64,000 bases of DNA from Pedobacter hiemivivus (GCF_004331685.1 NZ_SJSM01000009.1:62001-126000), one strand, 5' to 3'. Positions 45,178-55,613 are shown, counted from the first letter of the stretch. The notes: generated by a model from the sequence alone, not told the origin. Numbers and translations: made by a program.

Positions 45178-46518
45178 TTACATCGCTGCTAAATTCCTTT
45201 TTTCTCTGTTCCAGGTTAATGCGGTAAAGAAGATAGATAAGACACATGCGGCTACTATCACTTCGAAACCTCCATCCCAGCCCCATTTATCTACTACTAG
45301 ACCGATGGCAATATTGGCAAATAAAGCACCACCCATGTAACCAAAAAGACCAGTCAATCCAGCCGCAGTACCCGCCGCTTTTTTAGGTACCAGATCTAGT
45401 GCCTGCACCCCAATAAGCATCACAGGACCATAAATCAAGAAGCCTATCGCAATCAATGCAGCATTGTCAATCCAGATGTTTCCAGGTGGGTTTTTCCAGT
45501 ATACCAATACGGCAACCAGTACCAACACCATATATATGATCGTTGCCGGAGCCCTGCGTCCTTTAAATACTTTATCACTGATCAAACCACAAAGTAGCGT
45601 CCCTGGAATACCTGCATACTCGTAAAAGAAATAGGCCATACCTGACTCTTTTAAAGAAAAACCTTTGGCTTCTTCAAGAAAAGTAGGTGCCCAGTCTAAA
45701 ATTCCATATCTAACCAGGTATACAAAAGCATTCGCAAAGGCGATGTACCATAACATCCTGTTGTTAAATACGTATTTGAAAAAGATCTCCTTAGCAGTAA
45801 ACTCCTTTTCCTGATCTGCAGAATAGTTTTTTGGATAATCGTTTTTGTATTCCTCAATAGGCGGTAATCCACAAGATTGTGGCGTATCTCTAACCAAAAT
45901 ATAGGCTATGACTGCAAAAAACAACGCAATAAAGCCTGGGAAGTAAAACTTACTGTGCCAGTCGGCAAAGATCTCTATAGCTAAAATAGCGATAGGTCCT
46001 ACTAAACCGCCACCCACATTATGCGCTACGTTCCAGATAGACATCATGGTACCACGCTCCTTTATAGAGTACCAGTGTACCACTACCCTACCGCATGGGG
46101 GCCATCCCATCCCTTGAAACCATCCGTTAAGGAATAACAAGATAAACATGACAGCAATAGATGAAGTTGCAAAAGGAAACATCCCCATAAAAATCATGGT
46201 AAAGGCAGACAGCACCAATCCGGCAGTAAGGAAATTACGGGCATTGCTTCGGTCTGAAACATTCCCCATTAAGAACTTGCTTAAGCCATAAGCAATGGAT
46301 ACGCCTGAAAGTGCAAAGCCCAACTGCGCTTTACTAAATCCTTGATCAATAAGATCAGGCATAGCCAGTGAAAAATTTTTACGTACCAGGTAGTAACCAG
46401 CATAACCTAAAAATATCCCAAGAAAGACTTTTAAACGTTGCTTTTTATATTCAGGATCTATCCTGTTTAAAGGTAACAGCTCTTTATGTGGAGCCGGTGA
46501 AAATAATTTAATACTCAT
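45178..46518 (-). CDS. glpT: Glycerol-3-phosphate transporter (GlpT family, MFS)
   Basis: A 446-residue protein with 12 predicted helices of the organophosphate:phosphate antiporter family. YYLVRKNFSLAMPDLI has the conserved phosphate-binding Arg of GlpT. FQGMGWPPCGRVVVHWY and MSIWNVAHNVGGGLVG are further family signatures. It exchanges external G3P for phosphate across the inner membrane. Located 90 bases after the GDPD gene and near glpD and glpR, which supports G3P rather than hexose-phosphate as substrate. Confidence 0.92.
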   Translation of the reverse strand: MSIKLFSPAPHKELLPLNRIDPEYKKQRLKVFLGIFLGYAGYYLVRKNFSLAMPDLIDQGFSKAQLGFALSGVSIAYGLSKFLMGNVSDRSNARNFLTAGLVLSAFTMIFMGMFPFATSSIAVMFILLFLNGWFQGMGWPPCGRVVVHWYSIKERGTMMSIWNVAHNVGGGLVGPIAILAIEIFADWHSKFYFPGFIALFFAVIAYILVRDTPQSCGLPPIEEYKNDYPKNYSADQEKEFTAKEIFFKYVFNNRMLWYIAFANAFVYLVRYGILDWAPTFLEEAKGFSLKESGMAYFFYEYAGIPGTLLCGLISDKVFKGRRAPATIIYMVLVLVAVLVYWKNPPGNIWIDNAALIAIGFLIYGPVMLIGVQALDLVPKKAAGTAAGLTGLFGYMGGALFANIAIGLVVDKWGWDGGFEVIVAACVLSIFFTALTWNREKRNLAAM

Positions 46519-46607
46519 TTAGATTGGTTAGTCGATATTGTTTTTGGTTAGTTGATGGTATTGGTTTGAGTAGGGTTATTATCTTGAAGAGCGTTATACC
46601 TTTATAG

Positions 46608-47510
46608 TTAGTTGACAAACAGGCCTGGATAATCGGAAATGATGCCATCTACATTTAACTGCTTTAAATTCGCGATATCTTCCTTGGTATTTGCTGTCCA
46701 AGGGATCACTTTAATCTTACGCTCGTGGCATTGCTTTACCAGATCAGCAGTTACCATTTTAAAAGCCGGGCTTAAAATAAAAGGATTGAAACCAAGATCT
46801 TCAAGATTTTGTGCTACAGTTTTTTTATTATCCACCAGGTAAGAGGTACGCACATTAGGATATTTTTTATGTAGAACTTGTAATGTTCTTTTATCGAAAG
46901 ACTGAATCACTACATACGGAGTAATTCCTTTTTCGGTGATCACATCCATCAACAGTTTCACAAATTCCTCAGGTCCTGGATTTACAATACCATCACCCTT
47001 AGCACTGCATTTGGTTTCTATGTTATAGAACATCTGTTTTTTCCCTTTGGTGTACTGCTGTACATCATCAATTAAGTCTGCTAGTAAAGGGATATAGGTC
47101 TTAATCTTTTTCTGCTCAGGAAAAAGTAAGTGCGGTTTTGAGCCAAGATCAAATTGTTTCAATGTACTATAGTCCATCTGGTATACCGGATACTTTTTAG
47201 CATCTGATTTTGGGATTTCTTTACCCTCTGGGGTTAGCATAAATGCAGGACTCAAGTAATCATCATGTGTAACTACAACTTTGCCATCTTTGGTAATGTG
47301 TGTATCCATTTCCAAAGTAGTAATGCCTAAATCGATAGCGTAGCGCATAGCGATGATCGTATTTTCTGGCACTATACCTCTTCCACCTCTGTGTCCTTCG
47401 GTACTAAATGCAGGAAATTTCGCGTTAGCAGTTGAATTGGAGTTTTTCATGGTTTTGCAGGCCGACAAACTTAACAAAGCCGCAGCGGCTACACAAATTA
47501 CATTCTTCAT
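46608..47510 (-). CDS. glpQ: Glycerophosphodiester phosphodiesterase lipoprotein
   Basis: A 300-residue GDPD-family enzyme, with a lipoprotein signal (LLSLSAC, Cys near 18), so in the periplasm or on the outer membrane. Catalytic features: GHRGGRGIVPENTIIAMRYA (His and Arg), TLEMDTHITKDGKVVVTHDD (Glu/Asp metal ligands and second His), and GIISDYPGLF at the end. It hydrolyses glycerophosphodiesters such as glycerophosphocholine to G3P plus alcohol. The next gene encodes GlpT, which would import the G3P. Confidence 0.92.
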   Translation of the reverse strand: MKNVICVAAAALLSLSACKTMKNSNSTANAKFPAFSTEGHRGGRGIVPENTIIAMRYAIDLGITTLEMDTHITKDGKVVVTHDDYLSPAFMLTPEGKEIPKSDAKKYPVYQMDYSTLKQFDLGSKPHLLFPEQKKIKTYIPLLADLIDDVQQYTKGKKQMFYNIETKCSAKGDGIVNPGPEEFVKLLMDVITEKGITPYVVIQSFDKRTLQVLHKKYPNVRTSYLVDNKKTVAQNLEDLGFNPFILSPAFKMVTADLVKQCHERKIKVIPWTANTKEDIANLKQLNVDGIISDYPGLFVN

Positions 47511-47546
47511 TGATTTATATTTAGTTCTTGTATGTTAAGATGATCC

Positions 47547-48959
47547 CTATGCATTAAGCGTGGTTGTATATTTCTCGCCGAAGCGATCTGTTGCAATCAC
47601 TTTAATACTTTTTACTGAGGGACTAAAGTGGGCCATAAATAAATGATCCATCTTTTTAGGTTCTGCGAACGATCTTGTAACTGGCATCTTATCACCTTTA
47701 TATAATTGCACGGCCAGTGGGTCAAAGCCCTTCTGCTGCTCAAGTGCGCCCATTGGTTTATCGTCTAAAAAGTACTCGACCTTCCATTCCGGGTCCCAGT
47801 TCCAAACATTGGCGATTACCCTTTTTTGATCAGTCAGCTCCTCTACGTACACGCTAACCTGCTTGGCTTTATCAAAGCCTGTTGATTTGTAATACCAACT
47901 CAAGTCGGTTCCATTTACCTCGTAAACACCATAGCCACGCGGAGTACCATCTTCGCAGATTGGCCCTGTCCACCATGCACCGCATACCGTTCCATGATTG
48001 TGCTCGTATATACCGTTTGTTATTTTATTGAGGTTATAATGGGTATGCCCAGACATGATGTGGACATTTTTATAGCCTTCTAGCAAGGCGTACAGTTCTG
48101 CATTATTTTTAACTGAGTTGTGTACAGGAATATGTAGATTGATCACCAGTAATTGATCTTTAGCAACATACTGAAGATCTTTAGCTAACCATGATAACTG
48201 ATTTTCGCTAATATAACCATCATACAAACGTTCACTGCCCAGATAACGGACATCATCTAACACGACATAATGTGCTTTACCACGGTTAAATGAATAGTAA
48301 GTTGGTCCAAATACTTCTTTAAAGGTTTTGTCGGATGTTTCATCGCCACCCATTCTGTAATCCATATCATGGTTACCCAAGGCTTGGAAAAATGGAATCC
48401 CCATATCAGCTACCGCCTGGTTGTAATCTGGAAACAAAGCATGATTATCCCACACAATATCTCCAACACAAATACCATGGATCAGCGCATCAGGGCCCAT
48501 TGATTTAACCAATTGCTGTACATCTGGCACAGCCGTATCCATCATTTCTCTTACATCTTTCTTAGATTTAACCTGTGGATCGGCCCAAATGATAAAGCTA
48601 TGCTTACTATCATTCCTTTTAAGGGCTTTAAGCTTAAAATCATAGCTATTGCGACTACCTAAGGTTTCGTATTGCCTGGCTACGCTATAATCTGTTTTAA
48701 ACTCGTAACCAGCAGGTGTACTCATAAAGATATTGGTAGCCCTATCATCGGTGGTAATGGTATACTTTCCTTTGGAATCTGTTACGACAACACTATAGCC
48801 ATCAGAGATCACCACATTTGCAATTCCTCTTTTGCCATCGGATACTGTACCTATAAGGATTTTTCCTCTACTTAGTTTAGAGAAGGCATTGGTTTGTAAA
48901 CTGATAAATGCGCCTCCTGTAATGAGGCCCATTGATTGTATAAAGGATCTTCTATTCAT
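47547..48959 (-). CDS. Exported calcineurin-like metallophosphoesterase
   Basis: A 470-residue enzyme. The N-terminus NRRSFIQSMGLITGG is a twin-arginine-type signal. It has three parts: an N-terminal Ig-like MetallophosN domain (about 33-110), the calcineurin-like catalytic domain (about 115-330; IWADPQ, GDIVWDN, GNHDMDYR, NLHIPVH, SGHTHYN metal-binding motifs), and a C-terminal domain (about 345-470). It probably removes phosphate from an organic phosphate, possibly the head-group released by GlpQ or other phosphodiesters. The gene starts 85 bases after a strong hairpin that may split the operon. Substrate unknown. Confidence 0.85.
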   Translation of the reverse strand: MNRRSFIQSMGLITGGAFISLQTNAFSKLSRGKILIGTVSDGKRGIANVVISDGYSVVVTDSKGKYTITTDDRATNIFMSTPAGYEFKTDYSVARQYETLGSRNSYDFKLKALKRNDSKHSFIIWADPQVKSKKDVREMMDTAVPDVQQLVKSMGPDALIHGICVGDIVWDNHALFPDYNQAVADMGIPFFQALGNHDMDYRMGGDETSDKTFKEVFGPTYYSFNRGKAHYVVLDDVRYLGSERLYDGYISENQLSWLAKDLQYVAKDQLLVINLHIPVHNSVKNNAELYALLEGYKNVHIMSGHTHYNLNKITNGIYEHNHGTVCGAWWTGPICEDGTPRGYGVYEVNGTDLSWYYKSTGFDKAKQVSVYVEELTDQKRVIANVWNWDPEWKVEYFLDDKPMGALEQQKGFDPLAVQLYKGDKMPVTRSFAEPKKMDHLFMAHFSPSVKSIKVIATDRFGEKYTTTLNA

Positions 48960-49023
48960 GTCCTGGGATGTAATAAGTTAGCATCATTAAAAAGAATAGC
49001 TTTTTAATTTGGTTTGGTTATGG

Positions 49024-49040
49024 TTCATAAATATTATGAA
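49024..49040. promoter_or_regulatory. 17-bp palindrome upstream of the phosphoesterase gene
   Basis: TTCATAA-ATA-TTATGAA is a perfect 7-bp dyad with a 3-bp centre, 65 bases upstream of the phosphoesterase ATG and next to a terminator. It could be an operator for an internal promoter; no clear TAnnTTTG box was found. Confidence 0.35.
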
Positions 49041-49044
49041 ATAA

Positions 49045-49081
49045 CCCTTTAGCCATTGTTACGATAACAATGGCTAAAGGG
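49045..49081 (-). terminator. Strong hairpin inside the Glp locus
   Basis: Perfect 17-bp stem CCCTTTAGCCATTGTTA with its complement and a 3-nt loop, 13 bases after the DUF5689 gene stop. On the minus strand TTATTTC follows, so the T-tract is partial. It probably reduces or ends transcription between the SusC-SusD-DUF5689 part and the phosphoesterase-glpQ-glpT part. Confidence 0.7.
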
Positions 49082-49093
49082 CTACAAGTTTTA

Positions 49094-50716
49094 TTACAGT
49101 TGCGATCTTAACTTAGTTGGAAAAAGTTCTTCTGTTTTAACTACAACACCATTTTCATCTTTGAATTCACGTATCCATTTACTTTCGAGTGCCGAAGCCG
49201 GGGTGTTTTTTTCAAAGTCCAAATCAGTTTGAAACCTTGCTTTGCTCCATTTACCTAAAACATCATTATATACACCGCCTAACATATTCCATAATCCCTC
49301 ATCGGCAGGTAGCGCATATTTTAAGTTCTTGGTATTCCCTAGCATTAAATAATAAGGTTGCGGTACATCAGTAATCGGATCTGCAGCATCATAAAAGTCA
49401 TTATTTGCTACTCTATATCCTTGAGTAGATCCAGGATTGTAAAGATCCCCACCATTGTGAATAAATATAACATCAATAGGTAGCGTATTTTCGGTTACCG
49501 TGGTCCCTGTAAAAACTGCAATCCCCCATCCATTACCACTATTAGCCATCAAACCGCCAGTCTTAATACCAAAACCATCACCAGCCGTTGTTGTATAATT
49601 GAATGATCTAATCCATTTTAACGCAGAAGTACTTGTAGAGCCTGAACCATTTATAAATTTATTAGAACCCCCAACGTAAAAGTACTGACCCTTTACTACA
49701 GTACCAGAAGTCAAATTCATTTTGTAGGTTTTCGAGACGGTGGTTCCAGTCGTAACCAAGCTACCAGTTGCCCAACCTAGAGTAGGAAAACCCTGCGGAA
49801 GAGTTGCACCGGCATTATTGCTGACTACCACAGAAAATGGTGTAGTTGCAAAGTTAATATCTTTTGTTGCCAAAAACTGAATGTACTCGTAATTACCATC
49901 ACCGTCTTCCACATCTGACATATAACCAGAGATAACCATCGCAGCAGGTGTTAAGGTTTTCTGGCGAACATCTTGCAAAGTCCGTATACGGGTATAAGGT
50001 GTAAGTCTTCCATCCTGACCCACGCTATTAAAAATTACCCCGGTGTAATTTGCATTCTGGTAAATTCCGGTCGCATTTGCAAAGGTAGCCGTTGCCGCTG
50101 TACGCATTAAAAAATTATCAAAACCGTCGTTGATCATTTTATCACCGCCATAGGTATCAGTAGGTACAGAAAGTGGTTCAAAACTGCCTTTTACAATAGT
50201 CACTAAGGTACTCTCATAATCCTCCGGTCGTGCCATGATGGCGGTACTTGTAGCACCTCTTAAAATTACAGGCCTATTGGCGGCCACCTTGGTTATAGCA
50301 CTACTCGGCACCCCCGTTATTTGCAAAATACCGTCCCGTCTTGTGAGCACAGCACCTTCAATCTTAACATGTACAGAATCTCCAGGAACGTAATTGGCTG
50401 CATCTGCACCAATAGCAATCGAGATCCCCCTTACTGAATCGATTACCCCTACCGGGCGGGTATTTTGAATAACCAACAAACCTACCGGCATGTTACCACC
50501 AGAATGGTCTGAAACGACCAGGCCCCTAAGACTGGTCGCACTTCTCATGTTCTTAGTAGTTAATGTTACCTCAGCCCCCTTATATATTTTCCTCAAATCG
50601 AAATTAGAGATAAAGGTGCTAATTTCTCCACCTTCATAAGTGTCAGTATGTTTACACCCTGTCCAAATACTAACAGCGGCAATTAATATCAAGTAACTAA
50701 TTATATTTTTTCTCAT
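49094..50716 (-). CDS. DUF5689-type outer-membrane lipoprotein
   Basis: A 540-residue lipoprotein (signal ending AVSIWTGC, Cys near 21). The N-terminal ~250 residues (ISTFISNFDLRKIYKGAEVTLT; IEGAVLTRRDGILQITG; YESTLVTIVKGSF) match DUF5689, an OB-like domain seen in secreted Bacteroidota proteins encoded next to SusCD. The rest is beta-rich with Gly/Thr-rich strands and no catalytic motif that I recognise. It follows susD by 25 bases, so it is probably a surface accessory of this SusCD complex. Function unknown. Confidence 0.72.
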   Translation of the reverse strand: MRKNIISYLILIAAVSIWTGCKHTDTYEGGEISTFISNFDLRKIYKGAEVTLTTKNMRSATSLRGLVVSDHSGGNMPVGLLVIQNTRPVGVIDSVRGISIAIGADAANYVPGDSVHVKIEGAVLTRRDGILQITGVPSSAITKVAANRPVILRGATSTAIMARPEDYESTLVTIVKGSFEPLSVPTDTYGGDKMINDGFDNFLMRTAATATFANATGIYQNANYTGVIFNSVGQDGRLTPYTRIRTLQDVRQKTLTPAAMVISGYMSDVEDGDGNYEYIQFLATKDINFATTPFSVVVSNNAGATLPQGFPTLGWATGSLVTTGTTVSKTYKMNLTSGTVVKGQYFYVGGSNKFINGSGSTSTSALKWIRSFNYTTTAGDGFGIKTGGLMANSGNGWGIAVFTGTTVTENTLPIDVIFIHNGGDLYNPGSTQGYRVANNDFYDAADPITDVPQPYYLMLGNTKNLKYALPADEGLWNMLGGVYNDVLGKWSKARFQTDLDFEKNTPASALESKWIREFKDENGVVVKTEELFPTKLRSQL

Positions 50717-50740
50717 GATGCTGATATTTAATTTTTTAAA

Positions 50741-52306
50741 TTATGGTTTCTGCCACCACATTTGTGTACTAATTTCATCTGGTCCCTGTGCTGCTACAGC
50801 ATTTTTATAACCGCTTGGATTGGCCGACTGGCTAATTACCGGGTATTGCAATCTTGCAGGCATTACTTCTCCATTTGCTAATCCAGAACCTTTTGGTAAA
50901 ATCGGATGTCCTGTCCTGCGGTACTCAAACCATTGTTGCATATCCACAAGGAACATGGCATAATACTTTTGCAATTGAATGAATTCCATTTTACTCCTTC
51001 CTGCCGGAGCATCCAATGCCATATTGTTATCCCAGTCAATATCCGCGCCTGTAATATAACTGGTAAACTTGGCATCTGTTACGCCTGTTGCCCATTTTGG
51101 AAGCCAATAATTGATACCATAATATATACCCTTATTGTAATACGTTTCTGCCGACCCAACGATCCAACCTTTAGCCGCTGCTTCTGCAAGAATAAAATTA
51201 ACTTCTGCACAATTCATGATGATCCCAGTAAATTTATCTGTTTGCAAGGTGGTCACCTTTTGATCATCAGAGTAAAAATAAGACTGCTTAAGTAATCCCT
51301 CACCAACATCAAAACCACTAGGTACACCTACATAACCTGCTACAGCTTTAGCTATTCCCCATCTAGGAATATTACCTACGCCAAGAGTAGGGTTTAATGG
51401 TGGAAAGTTCCAACTCCTGATATTGTCGATAAAAAAACTAGTTATCGCAGGCGTCCTAAAATCAACAGGTCTGATGCTCACCATAAAAGGCGATGAATAC
51501 ACTGACGAACTACTATTGGTACCATTCCATAATATTTTAGCCGTATCATCATTGTCATTCATAATTGGATAATTAGCCGGATTGGTATCTACCATTTCTT
51601 TAATCTTTGCAATCACCGATGCCGAAACTTCAGCCTTACCCGAAACACGAAGTAATAACCTCAAATAAAGTGAATTTCCGAATTTACGCCACTTAGTCAC
51701 ATCGCCTTGAAATACCGGATCTCCTGTAGAAACGATAGCAACACCTTCGCTTAACAAAGTATTAGCTTCTTCCAATTTTTTAAACATCCCCTGATAGATA
51801 TCTTTTTGCCTATCATAAGCAGGCTCTAGCACATCGTCCTTACCATTATTAGCCTGAGAATAAGGCACATCACCATAGGTATCAGTAAGTAAAGAATAAA
51901 CCCATGTTTGTGTAATCAGAGAGATGGCCTGGTAAGATTTGTTAAGACTTTCTGGTTTACTGGCAATCTTACCCATATCTATTAAATTGGTCAACGGCGG
52001 ATACCATGAATTCCATAGGTAATCAGCCCAGTTACGTCTAACGTCATACCTAAAAATCTTACCATCTGCATCACTGATATCAACAGTAACCTGCATCAAT
52101 TCATTATTAAATGAGCGGTTACGTGACATATTCGCAGCCAACACATTCACCAATGCCGGAGCCAGTAGTTGATTAGGTGTAGATTCAGTTACACCAATTG
52201 GATCAGTATTTGTTTCTACAAAACCTTTGTCGCATGAAGAGAGTGAAGTCCCCAATACGACCAGGATTAAACAATTGATTTTGGTTATAATATTTTTCAT
52301 TTTCAT
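50741..52306 (-). CDS. SusD-like (SusD/RagB, second type) lipoprotein of the Glp locus
   Basis: A 521-residue lipoprotein with a signal peptide ending VLGTSLSSC. The start CDKGFVETNTDPIGVTESTPNQLLAPAL and the MSRNRSFNNELMQ region match the SusD-like_2 branch, which often accompanies transporters for non-glycan or peptide-like substrates. C-terminal MEFIQLQKYYAMFLVDMQQWFEYRRTGHP is typical. Located 7 bases after the SusC-like gene, it forms the capture lid of that transporter. Ligand inferred from the neighbours to be a glycerophosphodiester or a related phosphate compound. Confidence 0.9.
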   Translation of the reverse strand: MKMKNIITKINCLILVVLGTSLSSCDKGFVETNTDPIGVTESTPNQLLAPALVNVLAANMSRNRSFNNELMQVTVDISDADGKIFRYDVRRNWADYLWNSWYPPLTNLIDMGKIASKPESLNKSYQAISLITQTWVYSLLTDTYGDVPYSQANNGKDDVLEPAYDRQKDIYQGMFKKLEEANTLLSEGVAIVSTGDPVFQGDVTKWRKFGNSLYLRLLLRVSGKAEVSASVIAKIKEMVDTNPANYPIMNDNDDTAKILWNGTNSSSSVYSSPFMVSIRPVDFRTPAITSFFIDNIRSWNFPPLNPTLGVGNIPRWGIAKAVAGYVGVPSGFDVGEGLLKQSYFYSDDQKVTTLQTDKFTGIIMNCAEVNFILAEAAAKGWIVGSAETYYNKGIYYGINYWLPKWATGVTDAKFTSYITGADIDWDNNMALDAPAGRSKMEFIQLQKYYAMFLVDMQQWFEYRRTGHPILPKGSGLANGEVMPARLQYPVISQSANPSGYKNAVAAQGPDEISTQMWWQKP

Positions 52307-52312
52307 TTCAAA

Positions 52313-55300
52313 TTAAAGGCCTACAACTAAACGAAATCCAAATGATCTGGTAGATGGCAATTGACCCGTTTCAAAACCGGTAACAATATCAGATCCTGCA
52401 AGGGTACCAAATTCCGGATCAAATGCTGGCCATGGAGACCAGATAAACAAATCACGAGCATAAACGCCAATGGTCAATTTATTGAAGTCAAGTTTCTTCA
52501 AGAAAGAAGACTTAAATGCATAAGTCAAATTAGCTTCTCTAAACTTGAGAAAGTCGGTACTAAAAATACTTCCCTCAGCCTGCTCAGAACCAAATACAGA
52601 GTTATAATAATTCGGTACATCTTTAGCAATTACGTCGTTAGGACGGAAAGTACCATCAGCATTTTGAACTACACCATTACCGATTATACCATTATAGCGA
52701 CCAGGCAACGTACTTTTCAACTTACCAAGGTTACCCATACGTGAAGCTGTTAGTGAATGTGCAACTCCGCCCAACTGCGCATCAAACAAAGTACTTAAGC
52801 TAAAGCTTTTATAAGAGAAGGTATTGCTGAAACCAAATTTCCATTTTGGAATGGTATTACCTAGATAAATCACACCAGAAGTGGCCTTTGCAAAACCAGA
52901 TTCTTCATCATAAATGATCTGGCCATCGGGTGAACGCTGGAATCCTATTCCATAAAGATCTCCCATACTACCCCCAATATTGGCTACAACTTGTCCACCT
53001 CCCAAAGCACCTGTTCTTAATATTACAGAACTATCCAACAATTCTTTAATTTCATTTCTATTTGTCGCGAAATTAAAGTTTACTGACCATTTGAATCCTT
53101 TTTTAACCTCGACCGGGATCGCGTTTATCGCAACTTCAAGTCCTTGGTTATCTACACGACCGGCATTGAATATCGCATGCGTATAACCGGTTGCACGATC
53201 AAGCTGTCGGGTCAATATTTGATTTTTAGTATTACCAGAGTAAACTGCTACATCAAAGCCTAACCTGCTTTTGAATAAGCGGATATCAGCACCTAATTCA
53301 ATTGTAGTCGTTCTAAGTGGCAACAAAAAATAATTAGGTAATATCGTAGGATTTTGCAACGCATTGTCTGGATAAATACCGTTTGCCGCCGTGATATAAT
53401 TGTAAGCCGTACGATATGGGGTTGTTGCCCCACTACCCACTTGTGACAGCGAGAATCTGAATTTCGCCAAATTAATTGATTTAGGCAGTTTAAAATAATC
53501 TGAGGCAATAAAACTTAAACTAGCCGAAGGATAAGGAGAAGACACTTTATTACCATATTTTGACGCCAGTACGCTATTCCAGTCTACACGATATGTTAAA
53601 TCTAAATATAGATAGTTTTTATAGGCGAGGGACATCAAGCTATAAACACTGTTTATTTTATATCTGGCTGTATCCGGCACATAAATAAGTGGGTTCTCTG
53701 CATTTTCAAGTCTATAATCATTTGGTACGATCAATCCGTCTGCACGCTGCTCATTTTTATTATATACATTACTCAACATACTACCACCAACAGTGGTGGT
53801 AATCCTTAAATTCTTATTCACCGATTTATCATATCTCAACAGGAAATCTCCACTAATTTCACGTGTATTGATATTCTGCACGCGATATGAGCCATGTGCA
53901 AATTTACTCCCTGCAGCATCCCATGGACGCATTTGTTCACGTTCATCAAAAGCTTTATCAAGCGTTCCACGAAGCATTAAACTCCATTCTTTATTGAATT
54001 TATAGTTAGCCTGAATATTTCCAATATAACCATTACGTCTTTGTGTGTTCAAATATTGCTCTGAAATTGCATACGGACTTTCTGGGTTCGTGGTTGTAAT
54101 ATTCACAAATTGAGTAAATTCCTTACCTGGCACCCAGTAATCCTTGTACCACTCCACATTTACGTTAGGCTGCGCAAACATAAACCAATACATCAACGAC
54201 TGGTTACCATAACCAGTTGCAGGTAAATTATCACTATGCTTATTGTTGTACATCGCCTTAAGGCTAATGTCTAGCTTTTCATTTACTTTGGTATTTGTAG
54301 ACAAAGTTACTGAGGTACGATCATACCCGGTATTAGGTACAATCCATTGATTATCTCCATGACTGGCAGAAAAACGAATGGTCGTTTTTTTGTAGGTCCC
54401 ATCTAAACTTACCGCATTATTAGTTTCCAAACCTGTTTTGAAAAACGCATCCATAGGGCCTTCATAAGCTCTCCAAGGCGTACGCTCTTTACCTACCTTT
54501 TTTGTAGCAGGGTCGTATTGGAAAAACATTTGTCCTTCAAAAGGAGCACCCCAGCTCGCACTGGTAGCATTCTGATTACTTCCATCTGCTGAGGCACCGT
54601 AAGAAAAATAACTTACACCCGCTAAGCCCTGCCCAAATTCATACTGAACATCCGGACCACGGTTAATTTGTTCGTATTTGGTATTTGACGTAAAAGTAAT
54701 CCCCATCCTTTTCTTTTTTGAATTACCTGATTTTGTGGTAATAAGGATGGCACCATTAGCACCACGCAGGCCATAAAGTGCCGCAGCACCCGGGCCTTTC
54801 AGTACAGTAACACTCTCAATATCATCAGGATTAATATCACCCACACCACTACCAAAATCAGTTGGCTGATTGTCACCACCTGTTCCATAAGCACCACCTC
54901 CTGAAGCTGCAGTACGTCTGCTTCCGCTACTTATAACCACCCCATCAATAACGATTAATGCTTCATTATCACCAGTAAGGTTATTTTCACCACGCAAAAT
55001 AATTTTGTTAGATCCCGCCGGTCCGCCGTTACGAACCAGATTTAATCCAGCAACCTTTCCAGACAATGCATCTGTCCAGTTACTCGAAACCGCTTCTGTT
55101 AGCTGAGTACTATCAACCTTAGTTACCGAATAACCCAAAGATTTCTCCTCGCGTTTAATACCTAAGGCAGTAACCACAACTTCATTAAGATCTGAACTTG
55201 AACTAGCCATGCTAATTGACATGGTGTTAGTTGCAGCTGTAACCATTCGTTTAACAGCTGTATAACCTAGCATGCTAAACGAAACTTCGGTTCCTTTCGC

Positions 55301-55570
55301 TACTTTCACACTGAAAGATCCGTTTACATCTGTTACGCCTAAAACTTTCCTTTGGCTATCTGAAATGGTAACGCCCGGTAAAGACTGACCGTCTCCAGCG
55401 TCTTTAACCGTCCCCTTTACAGTAACGATTTCCTGTCGAAACAGGTTCGTAGCCGACTGAGTTTCGGCCTGCAGCAACTGGGGCAATTGCATAAAAACCA
55501 CTATCCATGCAAAAGCAAGGTATTTTAATGGTTTTTTAAATTGCATGTAGTTTGTAGAATTTCTAATCAT
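52313..55570 (-). CDS. SusC-like TonB-linked outer-membrane transporter of the Glp locus
   Basis: A 1085-residue TonB-dependent importer. An alternative start at 55546 (MQFKKPLKYLAF) gives a tidier signal peptide. Carboxypeptidase-regulatory-like domain (about 48-125, VTVKGTVKDAGDGQSLPGV), TonB-box region (LNEVVVTALGIKREEKSLGYSV), plug (EALIVIDGVVISSGS; PDDIESVTVLKGPGAAALYG), then the barrel ending FGFRLVVGL. The AxGIKREEK-type plug start is common in SusD-like_2 partners. A GlpR-type motif lies just downstream of its probable transcription start, so it is likely induced with glpD. Confidence 0.93.
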   Translation of the reverse strand: MIRNSTNYMQFKKPLKYLAFAWIVVFMQLPQLLQAETQSATNLFRQEIVTVKGTVKDAGDGQSLPGVTISDSQRKVLGVTDVNGSFSVKVAKGTEVSFSMLGYTAVKRMVTAATNTMSISMASSSSDLNEVVVTALGIKREEKSLGYSVTKVDSTQLTEAVSSNWTDALSGKVAGLNLVRNGGPAGSNKIILRGENNLTGDNEALIVIDGVVISSGSRRTAASGGGAYGTGGDNQPTDFGSGVGDINPDDIESVTVLKGPGAAALYGLRGANGAILITTKSGNSKKKRMGITFTSNTKYEQINRGPDVQYEFGQGLAGVSYFSYGASADGSNQNATSASWGAPFEGQMFFQYDPATKKVGKERTPWRAYEGPMDAFFKTGLETNNAVSLDGTYKKTTIRFSASHGDNQWIVPNTGYDRTSVTLSTNTKVNEKLDISLKAMYNNKHSDNLPATGYGNQSLMYWFMFAQPNVNVEWYKDYWVPGKEFTQFVNITTTNPESPYAISEQYLNTQRRNGYIGNIQANYKFNKEWSLMLRGTLDKAFDEREQMRPWDAAGSKFAHGSYRVQNINTREISGDFLLRYDKSVNKNLRITTTVGGSMLSNVYNKNEQRADGLIVPNDYRLENAENPLIYVPDTARYKINSVYSLMSLAYKNYLYLDLTYRVDWNSVLASKYGNKVSSPYPSASLSFIASDYFKLPKSINLAKFRFSLSQVGSGATTPYRTAYNYITAANGIYPDNALQNPTILPNYFLLPLRTTTIELGADIRLFKSRLGFDVAVYSGNTKNQILTRQLDRATGYTHAIFNAGRVDNQGLEVAINAIPVEVKKGFKWSVNFNFATNRNEIKELLDSSVILRTGALGGGQVVANIGGSMGDLYGIGFQRSPDGQIIYDEESGFAKATSGVIYLGNTIPKWKFGFSNTFSYKSFSLSTLFDAQLGGVAHSLTASRMGNLGKLKSTLPGRYNGIIGNGVVQNADGTFRPNDVIAKDVPNYYNSVFGSEQAEGSIFSTDFLKFREANLTYAFKSSFLKKLDFNKLTIGVYARDLFIWSPWPAFDPEFGTLAGSDIVTGFETGQLPSTRSFGFRLVVGL

Positions 55571-55613
55571 AATGCTATTTAATTATTTGGTTAGTTCTTT
55601 TTGTTTTGCAACG

